Source of the DNA: Streptomyces sp. NBC_00094
Lineage (GTDB): Bacteria > Actinomycetota > Actinomycetes > Streptomycetales > Streptomycetaceae
NCBI RefSeq assembly: GCF_026343125.1
Contig: NZ_JAPEMB010000001.1
Span: 372,001-436,000 of the forward strand
DNA: 64,000 nucleotides
Direction: 5' to 3'
Shown: piece after piece, positions 18,430 to 27,413 of the stretch
Position numbering within the stretch: the stretch's first letter is position 1
Layout: each line of letters opens with the position of its first letter
Notes under the pieces: model-generated
Told to the model about the DNA's origin: nothing
Seen by the model: the letters and a program-made list of their open reading frames with translations, nothing else
The model's database searches: none
Made by a program: the position numbers and the translations under genes

Positions 18430-18520
18430 AAATGCGGAAGCCTCAGGGAGCCTCGGGGAGGTCGGGGAGCCTCGGGGAAGTCGGGGAGGTCGGGAGCCTC
18501 GGGAAAGTCGGGACAGCCCG
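18430..18520. repeat. Degenerate short tandem repeats GGGAGCCTC/GGGGAAGTC
   Basis: Roughly nine 9-10 base units of a GGGAG(G/C)CTC-GGG(G)A(A/G)GTC pattern in the spacer upstream of the acyl-CoA dehydrogenase gene. Non-coding, single orientation. Confidence 0.7.
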
Positions 18521-18611
18521 CGGCCCCGGCTCGGACGGGCCGATCCGGGGCGAACGAAACGCGGGGGCCTTTCAGAGCAGGCCTTCCGGGGGCAGGCCCC
18601 TGGAAGGCTTT

Positions 18612-18812
18612 CTAGGGCAGGAGCTCGTCCATGGATGCGCGCCCCTTCTCCGCCATGCGCCGTTCGGCCCAGGCGAGGCTCTTCGGATTCACGTCACGGC
18701 CCGAGGCCAGGACCAGGTCCTCCGCCGTGAACTCGCCCTCCGATCCGGCGTGGAGCAGCCGGTCGGGCGTCGGGAGATCCCCCGCGGACGTCTTGTCGGG
18801 CTCAGCGTTCAT
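18612..18812 (-). CDS. Small conserved hypothetical protein
   Basis: A 66-residue protein from MNAEPDKTSAGDLP, preceded by a strong GGAGG seven bases upstream. The latter half (ASGRDVNPKSLAWAERRMAE followed by KGRASMDELLP) looks like a compact helical domain, and the clear ribosome site argues that it is real. No function known. It lies downstream of, and in the same direction as, the AfsR-type regulator, separated by 156 bases. Confidence 0.65.
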   Translation of the reverse strand: MNAEPDKTSAGDLPTPDRLLHAGSEGEFTAEDLVLASGRDVNPKSLAWAERRMAEKGRASMDELLP

Positions 18813-18968
18813 GCCGCCTCCTACGTGTTCTTCCGGCACTCGCCATTCTCGTGTCCTGCCGACGGGACCGCATCCGGGGCGGCGGCCGACCGACGCTCCG
18901 GCCGCCCGGGGAGGGCACGACCGACGCTCCGGCCCCGAAGGGGGGACGTGATGCGACAGGGGTACCGG

Positions 18969-21900
18969 TCAGTCGTCCCGGCTCTCCTTCGGTCGGCGGA
19001 CGAGCGTCGCGGCGGCTTCGAGGGAGAGCCCGGCGCCCTCCTCGTAGGAACGGGTGTACGCCTCCGGGGCGAGGGCCGCGCGGAGCGTCTCCTCGGCGCG
19101 GGTGCGGATCGCGGCCTCCGTCTGCGGGGCGAAGGGGCGGAAGCCGCCGCCGGTCCGGGGGCCGACGTGGGTGTCGTACGCCCCGAGGAGTCCGGCGCCG
19201 GTCTCGGCGTCGCCCGGGGCGGCACGTCCGCCCCGGGCCCAGGCGGCCGTCGCGAACTGGGCGACGACGAGGTAGGGCGCGACCAGGTGGGCGAGGGTCT
19301 CCAGGTCGGCGACCGCGCGGGCCAGGCGTTCCAGCGCCCGGTCGTGGGCGCCGTCCAGGCAGTCGAGCCACGCCCACGTCCCGCCGACGAGGCCCCAGAA
19401 GAGCGCCGGGGTGTGCGCCCCGAACTCGTCCTCCAGCCGTGCGAGCTGGGCTCGGGCCAGGACCACCCGGTCGGTGTGGCCGTAGTGCTGGGCGAGGAGC
19501 AGCCGGCCGGTGCCCGCGGCCTCGGCGCCCCACTCCCCCGCCGCGTCGGCGGCGTCGGCGAGGAGCCGTTCGGCGGCCTCGTCGCCCTCAGGGCAGAGCC
19601 GGAGCCGTACGGCCGCCAGGCGCGCCGTGAAGACGGGAACCTGGGAGCGCGCGCCCACCCGGGCGGCGGCGTGGGTGGCCCGCTCGAAGTCTGCGGCGGC
19701 CTCGGGGAGCCGGCCCGCGCGCTCGTACGCCTCGCCCCTGGCCGAGAGGGACTCCGCGATGCCCCAGGAGTCCCCGGCGGCCTCGAAGAGCGCGAGTGCC
19801 TCGTCGGCGTCCCCGGGTCCGTGGCCGAGGAGCTTGCCCCGCATGAGGAGGGCGAAGGCGAGGTCCCAGCCGGTGGCGTGGTCCCGGCAGGCGGAGACGG
19901 TCAGCGTCAGCGTCTCGTCCAGGCCCGCCAGCTCCCCCGTCATCAGGCGGGCGAAGTACCACATGGTCCCCGGCTGACGGCAGGTCTGCGGGAGGCCCGG
20001 GCGGTAGGCGGCGACGAGGGCCGTGAGCCGGGCGCGGGTCTCGGGCCGTTCGAGGACGGTCGCGCCCTCGCCCCCCTCGGTCGCGAGGGCGTAGAGCCTG
20101 CCTCCGCGGCGGGCCTCCCACAGACGTTCACCGGTCCACGGCGGCGGTACGTCGACGCAGCGGCCGTCGAACGGTTCGGCGGGACGGACGGGCACCTCGA
20201 AGGGGTCGGGTCCGAGCCGGGCGGCCTCGGCCCCCCACGTCCGGGCGTCCGACTGGTGGTTCCGCAGCTGCCAGAACCAGCTCAGGGAGTGGACGAGGCA
20301 GAGCGCCTCCTGCTCCTCGCCGAGCGCCACGGCGGCCCGCAGGGCGCCCCGCAGGTTGCCGTGCTCGCGCTCCAGGCGGCCGATGGCCTCCGCCTGTCCG
20401 GGGCCGCGGAGTTCGGGGTCGGTACGGCGGGCCAGTTCGCGGTAGTACGCGAGGTGACGCCGCTCGGCCGCCACCCGCTCCCCTGCCTCGTCCAGCCGCT
20501 CCCCCGCGTACTCCGCCACCGTCTCAAGGAGACGGAACCGCATCCCCTCACCCTCGGACCCCGGCCCCGCGACCACGAGCGACTTGTCGACAAGAGCACC
20601 CAGCACATCCAGCACGTCGCGCACGGAACCGTCCGCGCACACCGCCTCCGCCGCCGACAGATCACACCCGCCCGTGAACACCGCCAGCCGCCGCAACACC
20701 GCCCGCTCCGACCCGTCGAGCAACTCCCACGACCAGTCCACCACCGCCCGCAACGTCTGCTGCCGCGGCAACACCGTCCGCGCCCCCGACGTCAACAACC
20801 GGAAACGATCATCCAACCGGTCCGCGATCTGCCGCACCGACAACATCCGCAACCGCGCCGCCGCCAACTCGATCGCCAACGGCAACCCGTCCAGCCGACG
20901 ACACACCTCCTCCGCCGCCCCCGCATCATCCGCCACCCGAAAACCCGGCCGCGCCGCCGCACCCCGCTCACCCAACAACCGCAACGCCATCCCCACCGGC
21001 AACGGCCCCAACGGACGCACCACCTCCCCCGGCACCCCCAACGGCTCCCGGCTCGTCGCCAGGACGGTCACGCCGGGACACCGGGTGAGGAGGGTATGCG
21101 CGAGCTCCGCCGCGGCGGCGATCACGTGCTCGCAGTTGTCGAGGACGAGCAGCATCCGCCGCCCCGCGCAGTGCTCGACCAGCCGGTCGAGCGACCCCTT
21201 CGGGCCCACCGCCTCGGCGACGGCCGGGCCGTTCCAGAGCTGGGTCTCGCGGGCCCCCAGCGCGCCCAGGACGGCGGCGGCGACCGTGGACTCCTCCCGT
21301 ACGGAGGCGAGTTCGGCGAGGTGCACCGGTCCGCCCTCGTAGGTCTCGGCCGCCTCCAGGGCGAGCCGTGTCTTGCCGACGCCCCCGGGCCCCGTGAGGG
21401 TGACGAGCCGCCGGTCGGCCCACTCGGCGGCGAGCGCGCCCAGTTCGCCGTCCCGGCCGATGAACGAGGTCAGCCGGGCGGGCAGCCCGGAGGCCCGGTA
21501 CGGCCCGGACGCCGGATCCGGTACGGGTGCGGGGGCAGGGGCGGGGGCGGGGGCGGACGTGGATACGGGGGCGGGCGCGCTTACAGGCATGGATACGGGT
21601 CCGGGTACGGGTACGGGTACGGGTACGGGTACGGGTACGGGTCCGTCGAGGAGCTCCGCGTGCAGGGCCCGCAGCTCCGGGCCCGGGTGCGTGCCCAGCC
21701 GGTCCGCGAGGCCCGATCGCACCCCCTCGTACGCCGCCAGTGCCTCCGCGGGACGTCCGGCGGCCCGCAGGGCCCGGATCCGCAGGGCCTGGACGGGCTC
21801 GTCGAGCGGATGCTCCGCGGCGAGGGCGGCGAGCGGTGCGAGGACGTCCGCGGCCCGCCCCAGGGCCAGACCGGCGGCGAGCCGGTCGCGGCGCGCCTGC

Positions 21901-22385
21901 GTGTGCCGCTGTTCGAGGCGTACGACGAGGGGGTCCGTGTCCCGGCCGGGGAGGTCCGCGAGGGCCGGCCCGCGCCACAGGCCGAGCGCCTCGTCGAGGA
22001 GGACGGCGGCCCGGGCGGCCTGCCCGGCGGAGAGGGCGGCCGAACCCTCGGCGGCGAGCCGTTCGAAGCGGTGCAGGTCGACGGCGTCCGGCCCGGCGGC
22101 CAGCCGGTAGCCGCCGCCGGGCGCCGCGACGACCGCCGCGTGCCCGAGTGCCCTCCGCAGCCGGCCCACGAGGGCCTGGAGCGCGGCCGTCCGGTCCGGC
22201 TCCGCCGTGGGGTCGTCGTCGGCCCACACCTGGGCGATCAGCGCGCCGGTACCCGTCGGCCGTCCGGCCGCCGCGGCCAGTGCGGTGAGCAGCGCCCGGA
22301 GTCTGGCGCCGGACAGGGTGGCCTCCGTACCGTCGTCGGTACGGAGTGCCTGACAGGGGCCGAGGACACGATAGGGCGGCTGCAC
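18969..22385 (-). CDS. AfsR/SARP-type regulator (BTAD, NB-ARC, TPR)
   Basis: An 1138-residue activator-type protein. Residues 1-95 form the OmpR-like winged helix, 100-245 the bacterial transcriptional activation domain, then a Pro-Val/Ala-Pro linker (about 247-290) coded by hexamer repeats. The NB-ARC ATPase spans about 300-620, with Walker A GPGGVGKTRLAL near 328 and LLVLDNCEHV as Walker B, and a TPR-like C-terminus follows. Start taken at GTG (QPPYRVLGPCQALRTDD). The NB-ARC part coded by about 20560-21060 uses many TTG, GGT, CGT and GAT codons unlike the rest, suggesting recombination. No biosynthetic cluster is adjacent, so its targets are unknown. Confidence 0.92.
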   Translation of the reverse strand: MQPPYRVLGPCQALRTDDGTEATLSGARLRALLTALAAAAGRPTGTGALIAQVWADDDPTAEPDRTAALQALVGRLRRALGHAAVVAAPGGGYRLAAGPDAVDLHRFERLAAEGSAALSAGQAARAAVLLDEALGLWRGPALADLPGRDTDPLVVRLEQRHTQARRDRLAAGLALGRAADVLAPLAALAAEHPLDEPVQALRIRALRAAGRPAEALAAYEGVRSGLADRLGTHPGPELRALHAELLDGPVPVPVPVPVPVPGPVSMPVSAPAPVSTSAPAPAPAPAPVPDPASGPYRASGLPARLTSFIGRDGELGALAAEWADRRLVTLTGPGGVGKTRLALEAAETYEGGPVHLAELASVREESTVAAAVLGALGARETQLWNGPAVAEAVGPKGSLDRLVEHCAGRRMLLVLDNCEHVIAAAAELAHTLLTRCPGVTVLATSREPLGVPGEVVRPLGPLPVGMALRLLGERGAAARPGFRVADDAGAAEEVCRRLDGLPLAIELAAARLRMLSVRQIADRLDDRFRLLTSGARTVLPRQQTLRAVVDWSWELLDGSERAVLRRLAVFTGGCDLSAAEAVCADGSVRDVLDVLGALVDKSLVVAGPGSEGEGMRFRLLETVAEYAGERLDEAGERVAAERRHLAYYRELARRTDPELRGPGQAEAIGRLEREHGNLRGALRAAVALGEEQEALCLVHSLSWFWQLRNHQSDARTWGAEAARLGPDPFEVPVRPAEPFDGRCVDVPPPWTGERLWEARRGGRLYALATEGGEGATVLERPETRARLTALVAAYRPGLPQTCRQPGTMWYFARLMTGELAGLDETLTLTVSACRDHATGWDLAFALLMRGKLLGHGPGDADEALALFEAAGDSWGIAESLSARGEAYERAGRLPEAAADFERATHAAARVGARSQVPVFTARLAAVRLRLCPEGDEAAERLLADAADAAGEWGAEAAGTGRLLLAQHYGHTDRVVLARAQLARLEDEFGAHTPALFWGLVGGTWAWLDCLDGAHDRALERLARAVADLETLAHLVAPYLVVAQFATAAWARGGRAAPGDAETGAGLLGAYDTHVGPRTGGGFRPFAPQTEAAIRTRAEETLRAALAPEAYTRSYEEGAGLSLEAAATLVRRPKESRDD
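20560..21060 (-). other. NB-ARC segment with foreign-looking codon use
   Basis: Within the AfsR-type gene this ~500-bp stretch switches to TTG leucine, GGT, CGT and GAT codons and to G-ending codons, while both flanks use the host-typical CTC/CTG, GGC and CGC. The protein is not interrupted. It codes the conserved part ATSREPLGVPGE through DVLGALVDKSLV. Gene conversion from a related regulator is the simplest explanation. Confidence 0.6.
21603..21638. repeat. Six perfect GGGTAC hexamers inside coding sequence
   Basis: Six exact copies of a hexamer encode an in-frame Pro-Val repeat in the linker between BTAD and NB-ARC domains. Because each unit is six bases, gain or loss keeps frame and changes only linker length. 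Confidence 0.9.
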
Positions 22386-22502
22386 CGGCCCATTCTGCCC
22401 CGCCGGGTGCGGGGGCCGGCACGCCCGACCGTCGCGGCGAACTCGCGCCACGCCGTGTCATCGCCATGGCGTCCGAGGGGTGCGGGTTCGACAATGGGAA
22501 GG

Positions 22503-24587
22503 ATGACCGATGACGACCGCCGTACGCGCAATGGCGAGATCGGGCCCGCAGAGCGGCTCGCCATGAACCGCACCGGCAGCTTCGACTGGGATCTCGACAC
22601 CGGAACGATCGATGTCGACGAGTCCGGGCTGCTGGTCTTCGGGCTGGCCCCGGACGCCTATGACGGGCGTCCGGCGACCCTCGTCGCCCGTCTGGCCCCC
22701 GAGGAGCGGACCCGTCTCGAGGACATCGTCCGGGAGGCGGTGAAGAGCGGCTCGGTGTCGTACACCGCGCACTTCCCGATTCCGCAGGCCGAGGGCGCAC
22801 CCCACTGGACACACGTGCAGGCCCGGATCCTGCGCAGGCCGGACGGCAGGGCCCAGCGGATCGTGGGGGTCGTGCGCGACACGACCGCCGAGGTCACGCA
22901 CACCGCTTTCGTGCTGGAGCTGGAGAAGCGGCGCGAGGTGCAGACGACCATCGTCGAGCGGACCACGAACGCGCTGTCGCGCGCGGTGACGGTGGACGAC
23001 GTGACCGCCGCCCTGACCGGGCCCGGCGGGCTCGCCCGGCTCGGCGCGGAGGGGCTCGCGCTCGGCCTCGTCGAGAACGGCTCGCTCAACATGATCGCGC
23101 TCAGCGGCGAGTCCCTCGACGTCCTGAACGGCTTCCGCACCCGGCGGCTCGAACGGGGGCTGCCGCTGGCCGAGGCGGTCCTGACCGGCCGGCCGCGGTT
23201 CGTCTCCTCGTTCCAGTCGCTCGGACAGGACTTCCCCGAGCTGGCTCCGTACCTCTCGCGGCTACGGTTCCGGTCCGCCTGTTACCTGCCCCTGGTGGCG
23301 CAGGCCCGGTCGCTGGGCGGCATGGCGCTGTTCTACAGGGGCCATTCGTCCTTCAACGCCGACGAGCGGAACCTGGCGCTCGGTCTCGCGGCGATCGTCG
23401 CCCAGTCGCTCCAGCGGGCCATCCTCTTCGACGAGGAACGGGAGCTCGCCACCGGGCTGCAGGCGACGATGCTGCCGCGCCGGATCCCGGAGATCACCGG
23501 GGGCGAGATCGCCGTCCGCTACCACGCGGCGTGGAGCGGACGGCAGGTCGGCGGCGACTGGTACGACGTCATCCCGCTGCCCCGCGACCGGGTCGGGATC
23601 GTCGTCGGCGACGTCCAGGGCCACGACACGCACGCGGCCGCCATCATGGGGCAGTTGCGCATCGCGCTGCGGGCGTACGCGGGTGAGGGGCACGCCCCGT
23701 CGACGGTCCTCGCCCGGGCCTCGCGCTTCCTCGCCGAACTGGACACCAACCGCTTCGCGACCTGCACCTACGCGCAGGTGGACCTGGCGAGCGGCACGCT
23801 GCGCGCCGTACGGGCCGGGCATCTCGGGCCGCTGATCCGGCACACCGACGGCCGGGTGGGGCAGCCCAACCTGCAGGGCGGGCTTCCGCTCGGTCTGGCG
23901 ACCGTGTTCGGGAACGAGGAGTTCCCGGAGACGCGGCTCGACCTCGTGCCCGGTGAGACGCTGGTGCTCTGCACGGACGGGCTCGTGGAGCAGCCCGGCT
24001 CCGACATCGAGGCGGGTCTCACGGCGCTCTCCGAGGCGATCAGCAGCGGCCCCCCGCAGGCCGAGGCGCTCGCCGACCACCTCTCCGAGCAGCTCTGGGA
24101 GCGATGGGGTTCGGGCGACGACGTGGCCCTGCTCGTGCTGCGGCGCAGCCCCGACCCGGGCACGCCGCGGGCTCCGCGCATCCACCAGTACATCCACCAG
24201 GCCGACCCGCAGGGGCTCTCGGACGCGCGGGCGGCCGTCGGGCAGGCGCTGCGGGACTGGGGTCTTCCGGAACTGGCCGACGACGCCGAGCTGTTGACGG
24301 GCGAGCTGCTGGTGAACGTGCTGCTGCACACCGAGGGCGGCGCGGTACTGACCCTGGAGGTGCTGCCCGAGCCCGTGCGGCGGGTACGGCTTTCGGTGCA
24401 GGACCGGTCGAGCGCCTGGCCCCGGCGGCGTACCCCCGGCGAGGCGGCCACCTCGGGGCGCGGACTGCTGCTGCTCGACGCGCTGTCGTCCCGGTGGGGC
24501 GTCGAGCCGCGCGGCGAGGGCAAGGCCGTGTGGTGCGAGATCGAACCCACCCCGATGACGGCGGACTCCGCGCCGGGCGGCGGGTGA
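22503..24587 (+). CDS. PAS-GAF-SpoIIE (PP2C) phosphatase with HATPase domain
   Basis: A 694-residue signalling protein. A PAS fold occupies about 15-125 (SFDWDLDTGTIDVDESGLLV), a GAF domain about 150-295, and the SpoIIE-like PP2C phosphatase about 315-545. The PP2C metal ligands are intact: GGDWYDV near 349, VGDVQGHD near 367 and GSGDDVALLVL near 537. An HATPase anti-sigma-like kinase domain ends the protein (GELLVNVLLHTEGG). Such proteins dephosphorylate anti-sigma antagonists and may also phosphorylate them. ATG at 22494 is also in frame; the chosen start has GGAAGG too close, so the start is uncertain. It is divergent from the AfsR-type gene. Confidence 0.92.
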   Translation: MTDDDRRTRNGEIGPAERLAMNRTGSFDWDLDTGTIDVDESGLLVFGLAPDAYDGRPATLVARLAPEERTRLEDIVREAVKSGSVSYTAHFPIPQAEGAPHWTHVQARILRRPDGRAQRIVGVVRDTTAEVTHTAFVLELEKRREVQTTIVERTTNALSRAVTVDDVTAALTGPGGLARLGAEGLALGLVENGSLNMIALSGESLDVLNGFRTRRLERGLPLAEAVLTGRPRFVSSFQSLGQDFPELAPYLSRLRFRSACYLPLVAQARSLGGMALFYRGHSSFNADERNLALGLAAIVAQSLQRAILFDEERELATGLQATMLPRRIPEITGGEIAVRYHAAWSGRQVGGDWYDVIPLPRDRVGIVVGDVQGHDTHAAAIMGQLRIALRAYAGEGHAPSTVLARASRFLAELDTNRFATCTYAQVDLASGTLRAVRAGHLGPLIRHTDGRVGQPNLQGGLPLGLATVFGNEEFPETRLDLVPGETLVLCTDGLVEQPGSDIEAGLTALSEAISSGPPQAEALADHLSEQLWERWGSGDDVALLVLRRSPDPGTPRAPRIHQYIHQADPQGLSDARAAVGQALRDWGLPELADDAELLTGELLVNVLLHTEGGAVLTLEVLPEPVRRVRLSVQDRSSAWPRRRTPGEAATSGRGLLLLDALSSRWGVEPRGEGKAVWCEIEPTPMTADSAPGGG

Positions 24588-24698
24588 GAGTCGGCCGGGC
24601 GGAGGGTGTGAGCCGGCCGGACTCGGTGACGGTCGGCAGGGGTCAGTGAGCGTCGGCAGAGTCGGTGGGAGGCGATAGGTGTCGGTAAGGAGGACTCC

Positions 24699-25727
24699 AT
24701 GGATCCCGTGGCCGCCCTGAACCGGATCGCGTTCCTGCTGGAGCGGGCACAGGCGCCGGGGTACCGGGCGCGGGCGTTCCGCACGGCCTCCGCCGTGGTC
24801 GCGGACCTGCCGGAGGGCGAGGCGGCCCGGCGTGCGGCGGCCGGGACCCTGGAGGCGGTGAAGGGGCTCGGACCGAAGACGGCGGCGGTGGTGCGCGAGG
24901 CCCTGGAGGGCCGGGTGCCGGAGTACCTGGCCCGCCTCGAAGCGGAGCTCGAGGAGTCTCTACGGACCTCGGCGCCCGCGGACGGCGCCGGCGCGGCGCT
25001 CCGGGCGGCCCTGCGCGGCGACTGCCACCTCCACTCGGACTGGTCCGACGGCGGCGCCACGATCGAGGCCATGGGCCGTGCGGCGGCGGGGCTCGGGCAC
25101 GAGTGGGCCGTCCTGACGGACCACTCGCCCCGGCTCACGGTGGCGCGAGGGCTCTCGCCGGAGCGGCTGCGCGAGCAACTGGACGTGGTGCGGCGGCTGA
25201 ACGAGGAGTGGGCACCCTTCCGGCTGCTCACCGGGATCGAGTGCGACATCCTGGAGGACGGCTCGCTCGACCAGGAGCCCGAACTGCTCGACCGGCTCGA
25301 CGTGGTGGTCGCCTCGGTGCACTCGAAGCTGCGGATGGACGCGCCGGCGATGACCCGCCGGCTCGAACGGGCCGTCCGTGACCCGCTGGTGGACGTGCTC
25401 GGACACTGCACGGGACGGCTGGTGGCGGGCGGGCGGCTGCGGCCCGCGTCGGAGTTCGACGCGGAGAGGGTCTTCGCGGCCTGCGCCGCGGCGGGGACGG
25501 CGGTGGAGATCAACAGCCGCCCGGAGCGCCTCGATCCGCCGCGCGAGCTGTTGCGGAGGGTGGTGGAGGCGGGGGCGTACGTCGCGATCGACACGGACGC
25601 GCACGCGCCGGGGCAGCTGGAGTGGCAGATCCTCGGCTGCGCACGGGCCGAGGAGTGCGGCGTACCGGAGGAGCGGGTGGTCAACACCTGGTCGGCGGAG
25701 CGGCTGTTGGAGTGGACGCGGGGCTGA
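24699..25727 (+). CDS. PHP-domain phosphoesterase with N-terminal helix-hairpin-helix
   Basis: A 342-residue protein that resembles the C-terminal half of bacterial PolX without the polymerase part. The N-terminus has an 8-kDa-like helical domain with the hairpin VKGLGPKTAAVVREAL. From about residue 105 the PHP metal sites appear in order: DCHLHSDWSDG, LTDHSPRL, TGIECDIL, ASVHSKLRM, DVLGHCTGR and IDTDAHAPGQ. It may act as a DNA or nucleotide phosphoesterase. AAGGAGG precedes the ATG. It stands alone. Confidence 0.88.
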   Translation: MDPVAALNRIAFLLERAQAPGYRARAFRTASAVVADLPEGEAARRAAAGTLEAVKGLGPKTAAVVREALEGRVPEYLARLEAELEESLRTSAPADGAGAALRAALRGDCHLHSDWSDGGATIEAMGRAAAGLGHEWAVLTDHSPRLTVARGLSPERLREQLDVVRRLNEEWAPFRLLTGIECDILEDGSLDQEPELLDRLDVVVASVHSKLRMDAPAMTRRLERAVRDPLVDVLGHCTGRLVAGGRLRPASEFDAERVFAACAAAGTAVEINSRPERLDPPRELLRRVVEAGAYVAIDTDAHAPGQLEWQILGCARAEECGVPEERVVNTWSAERLLEWTRG

Positions 25728-25800
25728 GGGGCCGCCCGCGCCGAGCGGGTACGGGCGGGTGGAGGGCGGGCGCTGGTCACGCATGTGCGACGGCTCTGGT

Positions 25801-25920
25801 CAGGCGCGGGGCACTGGCACTGGCACTGGTCAGGCGCGGGGCTCTGGCTCTGGCACTGGTCAGGCGCGGGGCTCTGGCGCCGGCACTGGTCAGGCACGCG
25901 GCCCCGGCGCTTGTCAGGCG
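25801..25920. repeat. 30-bp tandem repeat, four units
   Basis: Exact 30-base periodicity: units at 25801-25830, 25831-25860 and 25861-25890 are nearly identical (start CAGGCGCGGGG, end GGCACTGGT), and a diverged fourth unit runs to 25920. The array fills the space between convergent genes and touches the stop codon of the aldehyde dehydrogenase. There are no spacers between units, so it is not CRISPR. Confidence 0.9.
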
Positions 25921-27311
25921 CGTTGCCAGACCGTGGTCGCGTTGCAGAACTCGCGGATGCCGTGGCCGGCGAGCTCGCGGCCGTAGCCGGAGCGCTTGAT
26001 CCCGCCGAAGGGGAGCGCGGGGTGCGAGGCCGTCATGCCGTTGACGAAGACCCCGCCGGCCTCCAGGTCACGGACGAAGAAGGCGATGTCCTCGTCCTTG
26101 CGGGTCCAGACGTTCGAACTGAGTCCGAACGGGGAGTCGTTGGCGACGGTCACGGCCTCCTCGATGTCACTGACCGGGTAGACGGTGGCGACCGGGCCGA
26201 ACGTCTCCTCCAGGTGGATCCGCATCGCGGGGGTGATCCCGGTGATCACGGTCGGCCGGTAGTACCAGCCGTGCCGGAGTCCGTCCGCCTCGGGGCGGCG
26301 GCCGCCGCAGAGGACGGTCGCGCCCTTGCCTACGGCGTCGTCGACGAGGACCTCCAGGTCGGCGCGGCCCTGCTCGGTGGCAAGGGGCCCGACGTCGGTG
26401 GACTCGTCGAGGGGGTCGCCCACGGTGAGGGCGTTCATGGCGGCGGTGAAGCGCTCGACGAAGTCGTCGTACACGTCATGGTGGACGATGAACCGCTTGG
26501 CGGCGATGCACGACTGGCCGTTGTTCTGCACGCGCGCCGTGACGGCGGTCTTCACCGCCCGCACGATGTCGGCGGACGGCATGACGATGAACGGGTCACT
26601 GCCGCCCAGCTCCAGGACGGTCTTCTTGACCTCGTCGCCCGCGACGGCGGCGACGGCCCGGCCGGCGGGCTCGCTGCCCGTGAGGGTGGCGGCCACGACG
26701 CGGGGGTCCCGCAGGACGGCCTCGACGTCGCGGGAGCCGATGAGCAGCGTCTGGAAACAGCCGTCCGGGTAACCGGCGCGCCGGAACAGGTCTCCGAGGT
26801 ACAGCGCGGTCCTCGGCACGTTCGAGGCGTGCTTGAGGAGGCCGGTGTTGCCCGCCATCAGCGCGGGCGCGGCGAAGCGGATCACCTGCCAGAGCGGGAA
26901 GTTCCACGGCATGACGGCGAGGATCGGGCCGAGGGGCCGGTAGTGGACGCGGGCCAGGTCCGCGCCGGAGTCCTGGACGTCGCTCTCGGCGGGATGCTCG
27001 TCGGCGAGCAGCTCCTCGGCGTTCCGGGCGTACCAGCGCATGGCCTTGGCGCACTTGGCGGCCTCGGCGCGGGCGGCGGCGATCGGCTTGCCCATCTCGA
27101 CCGTCATGGTGCGGGCGATGTCCTCGCCGTCCTCGTCGAGGAGGGTGGCGGCGGCCCGCATCAGGCGGGAGCGCTCGGCGAAGGTCGTGGTGCGGTACTG
27201 GCGGTACGCCTCGTGCGCGGCGGCGATGCGCCGCTCCACCTCGTCGGGCCCGTGGGCCTCGTAGGTGCGCAGCGTCTCGCCCGTCGCGGGGTTCACCGTG
27301 GCGATGCCCAT
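25914..27311 (-). CDS. NAD(P)-dependent aldehyde dehydrogenase, succinate-semialdehyde type
   Basis: A 465-residue ALDH. Signatures are the oxyanion Asn in MPWNFPLWQVIRFAAP, catalytic Glu in LELGGSDPFIV and catalytic Cys in NNGQSCIAAKRFIV, with EETFGPVATVYPV and PFGGIKRSGYGREL at the C-terminus. Sequence features are closest to GabD-type succinate-semialdehyde dehydrogenases, which feed GABA carbon into the TCA cycle, but the substrate is inferred. The ATG chosen has GGAGGAG nine bases upstream; a longer frame adds an Arg-rich tail without a ribosome site. Confidence 0.92.
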   Translation of the reverse strand: MGIATVNPATGETLRTYEAHGPDEVERRIAAAHEAYRQYRTTTFAERSRLMRAAATLLDEDGEDIARTMTVEMGKPIAAARAEAAKCAKAMRWYARNAEELLADEHPAESDVQDSGADLARVHYRPLGPILAVMPWNFPLWQVIRFAAPALMAGNTGLLKHASNVPRTALYLGDLFRRAGYPDGCFQTLLIGSRDVEAVLRDPRVVAATLTGSEPAGRAVAAVAGDEVKKTVLELGGSDPFIVMPSADIVRAVKTAVTARVQNNGQSCIAAKRFIVHHDVYDDFVERFTAAMNALTVGDPLDESTDVGPLATEQGRADLEVLVDDAVGKGATVLCGGRRPEADGLRHGWYYRPTVITGITPAMRIHLEETFGPVATVYPVSDIEEAVTVANDSPFGLSSNVWTRKDEDIAFFVRDLEAGGVFVNGMTASHPALPFGGIKRSGYGRELAGHGIREFCNATTVWQRA

Positions 27312-27413
27312 GACGTGTCTCCTCCTGCCATCGGCCCCCACCGGCAACCTCCCGCGCCGGGCGCGGCGGCGCAACAGGGGCGGGGCGGTGGGGTGACGGC
27401 CGTCGGGGAGTCG

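Noticed and set aside
18348..22502. Long in-frame N-terminal extension of the PAS-GAF-SpoIIE gene
   Set aside because: It passes antisense through the whole AfsR-type gene. The real start has normal PAS sequence from 22503.
25801..25920. CRISPR array
   Set aside because: The 30-bp units follow one another without spacers and no cas genes exist nearby; it is a plain tandem repeat.
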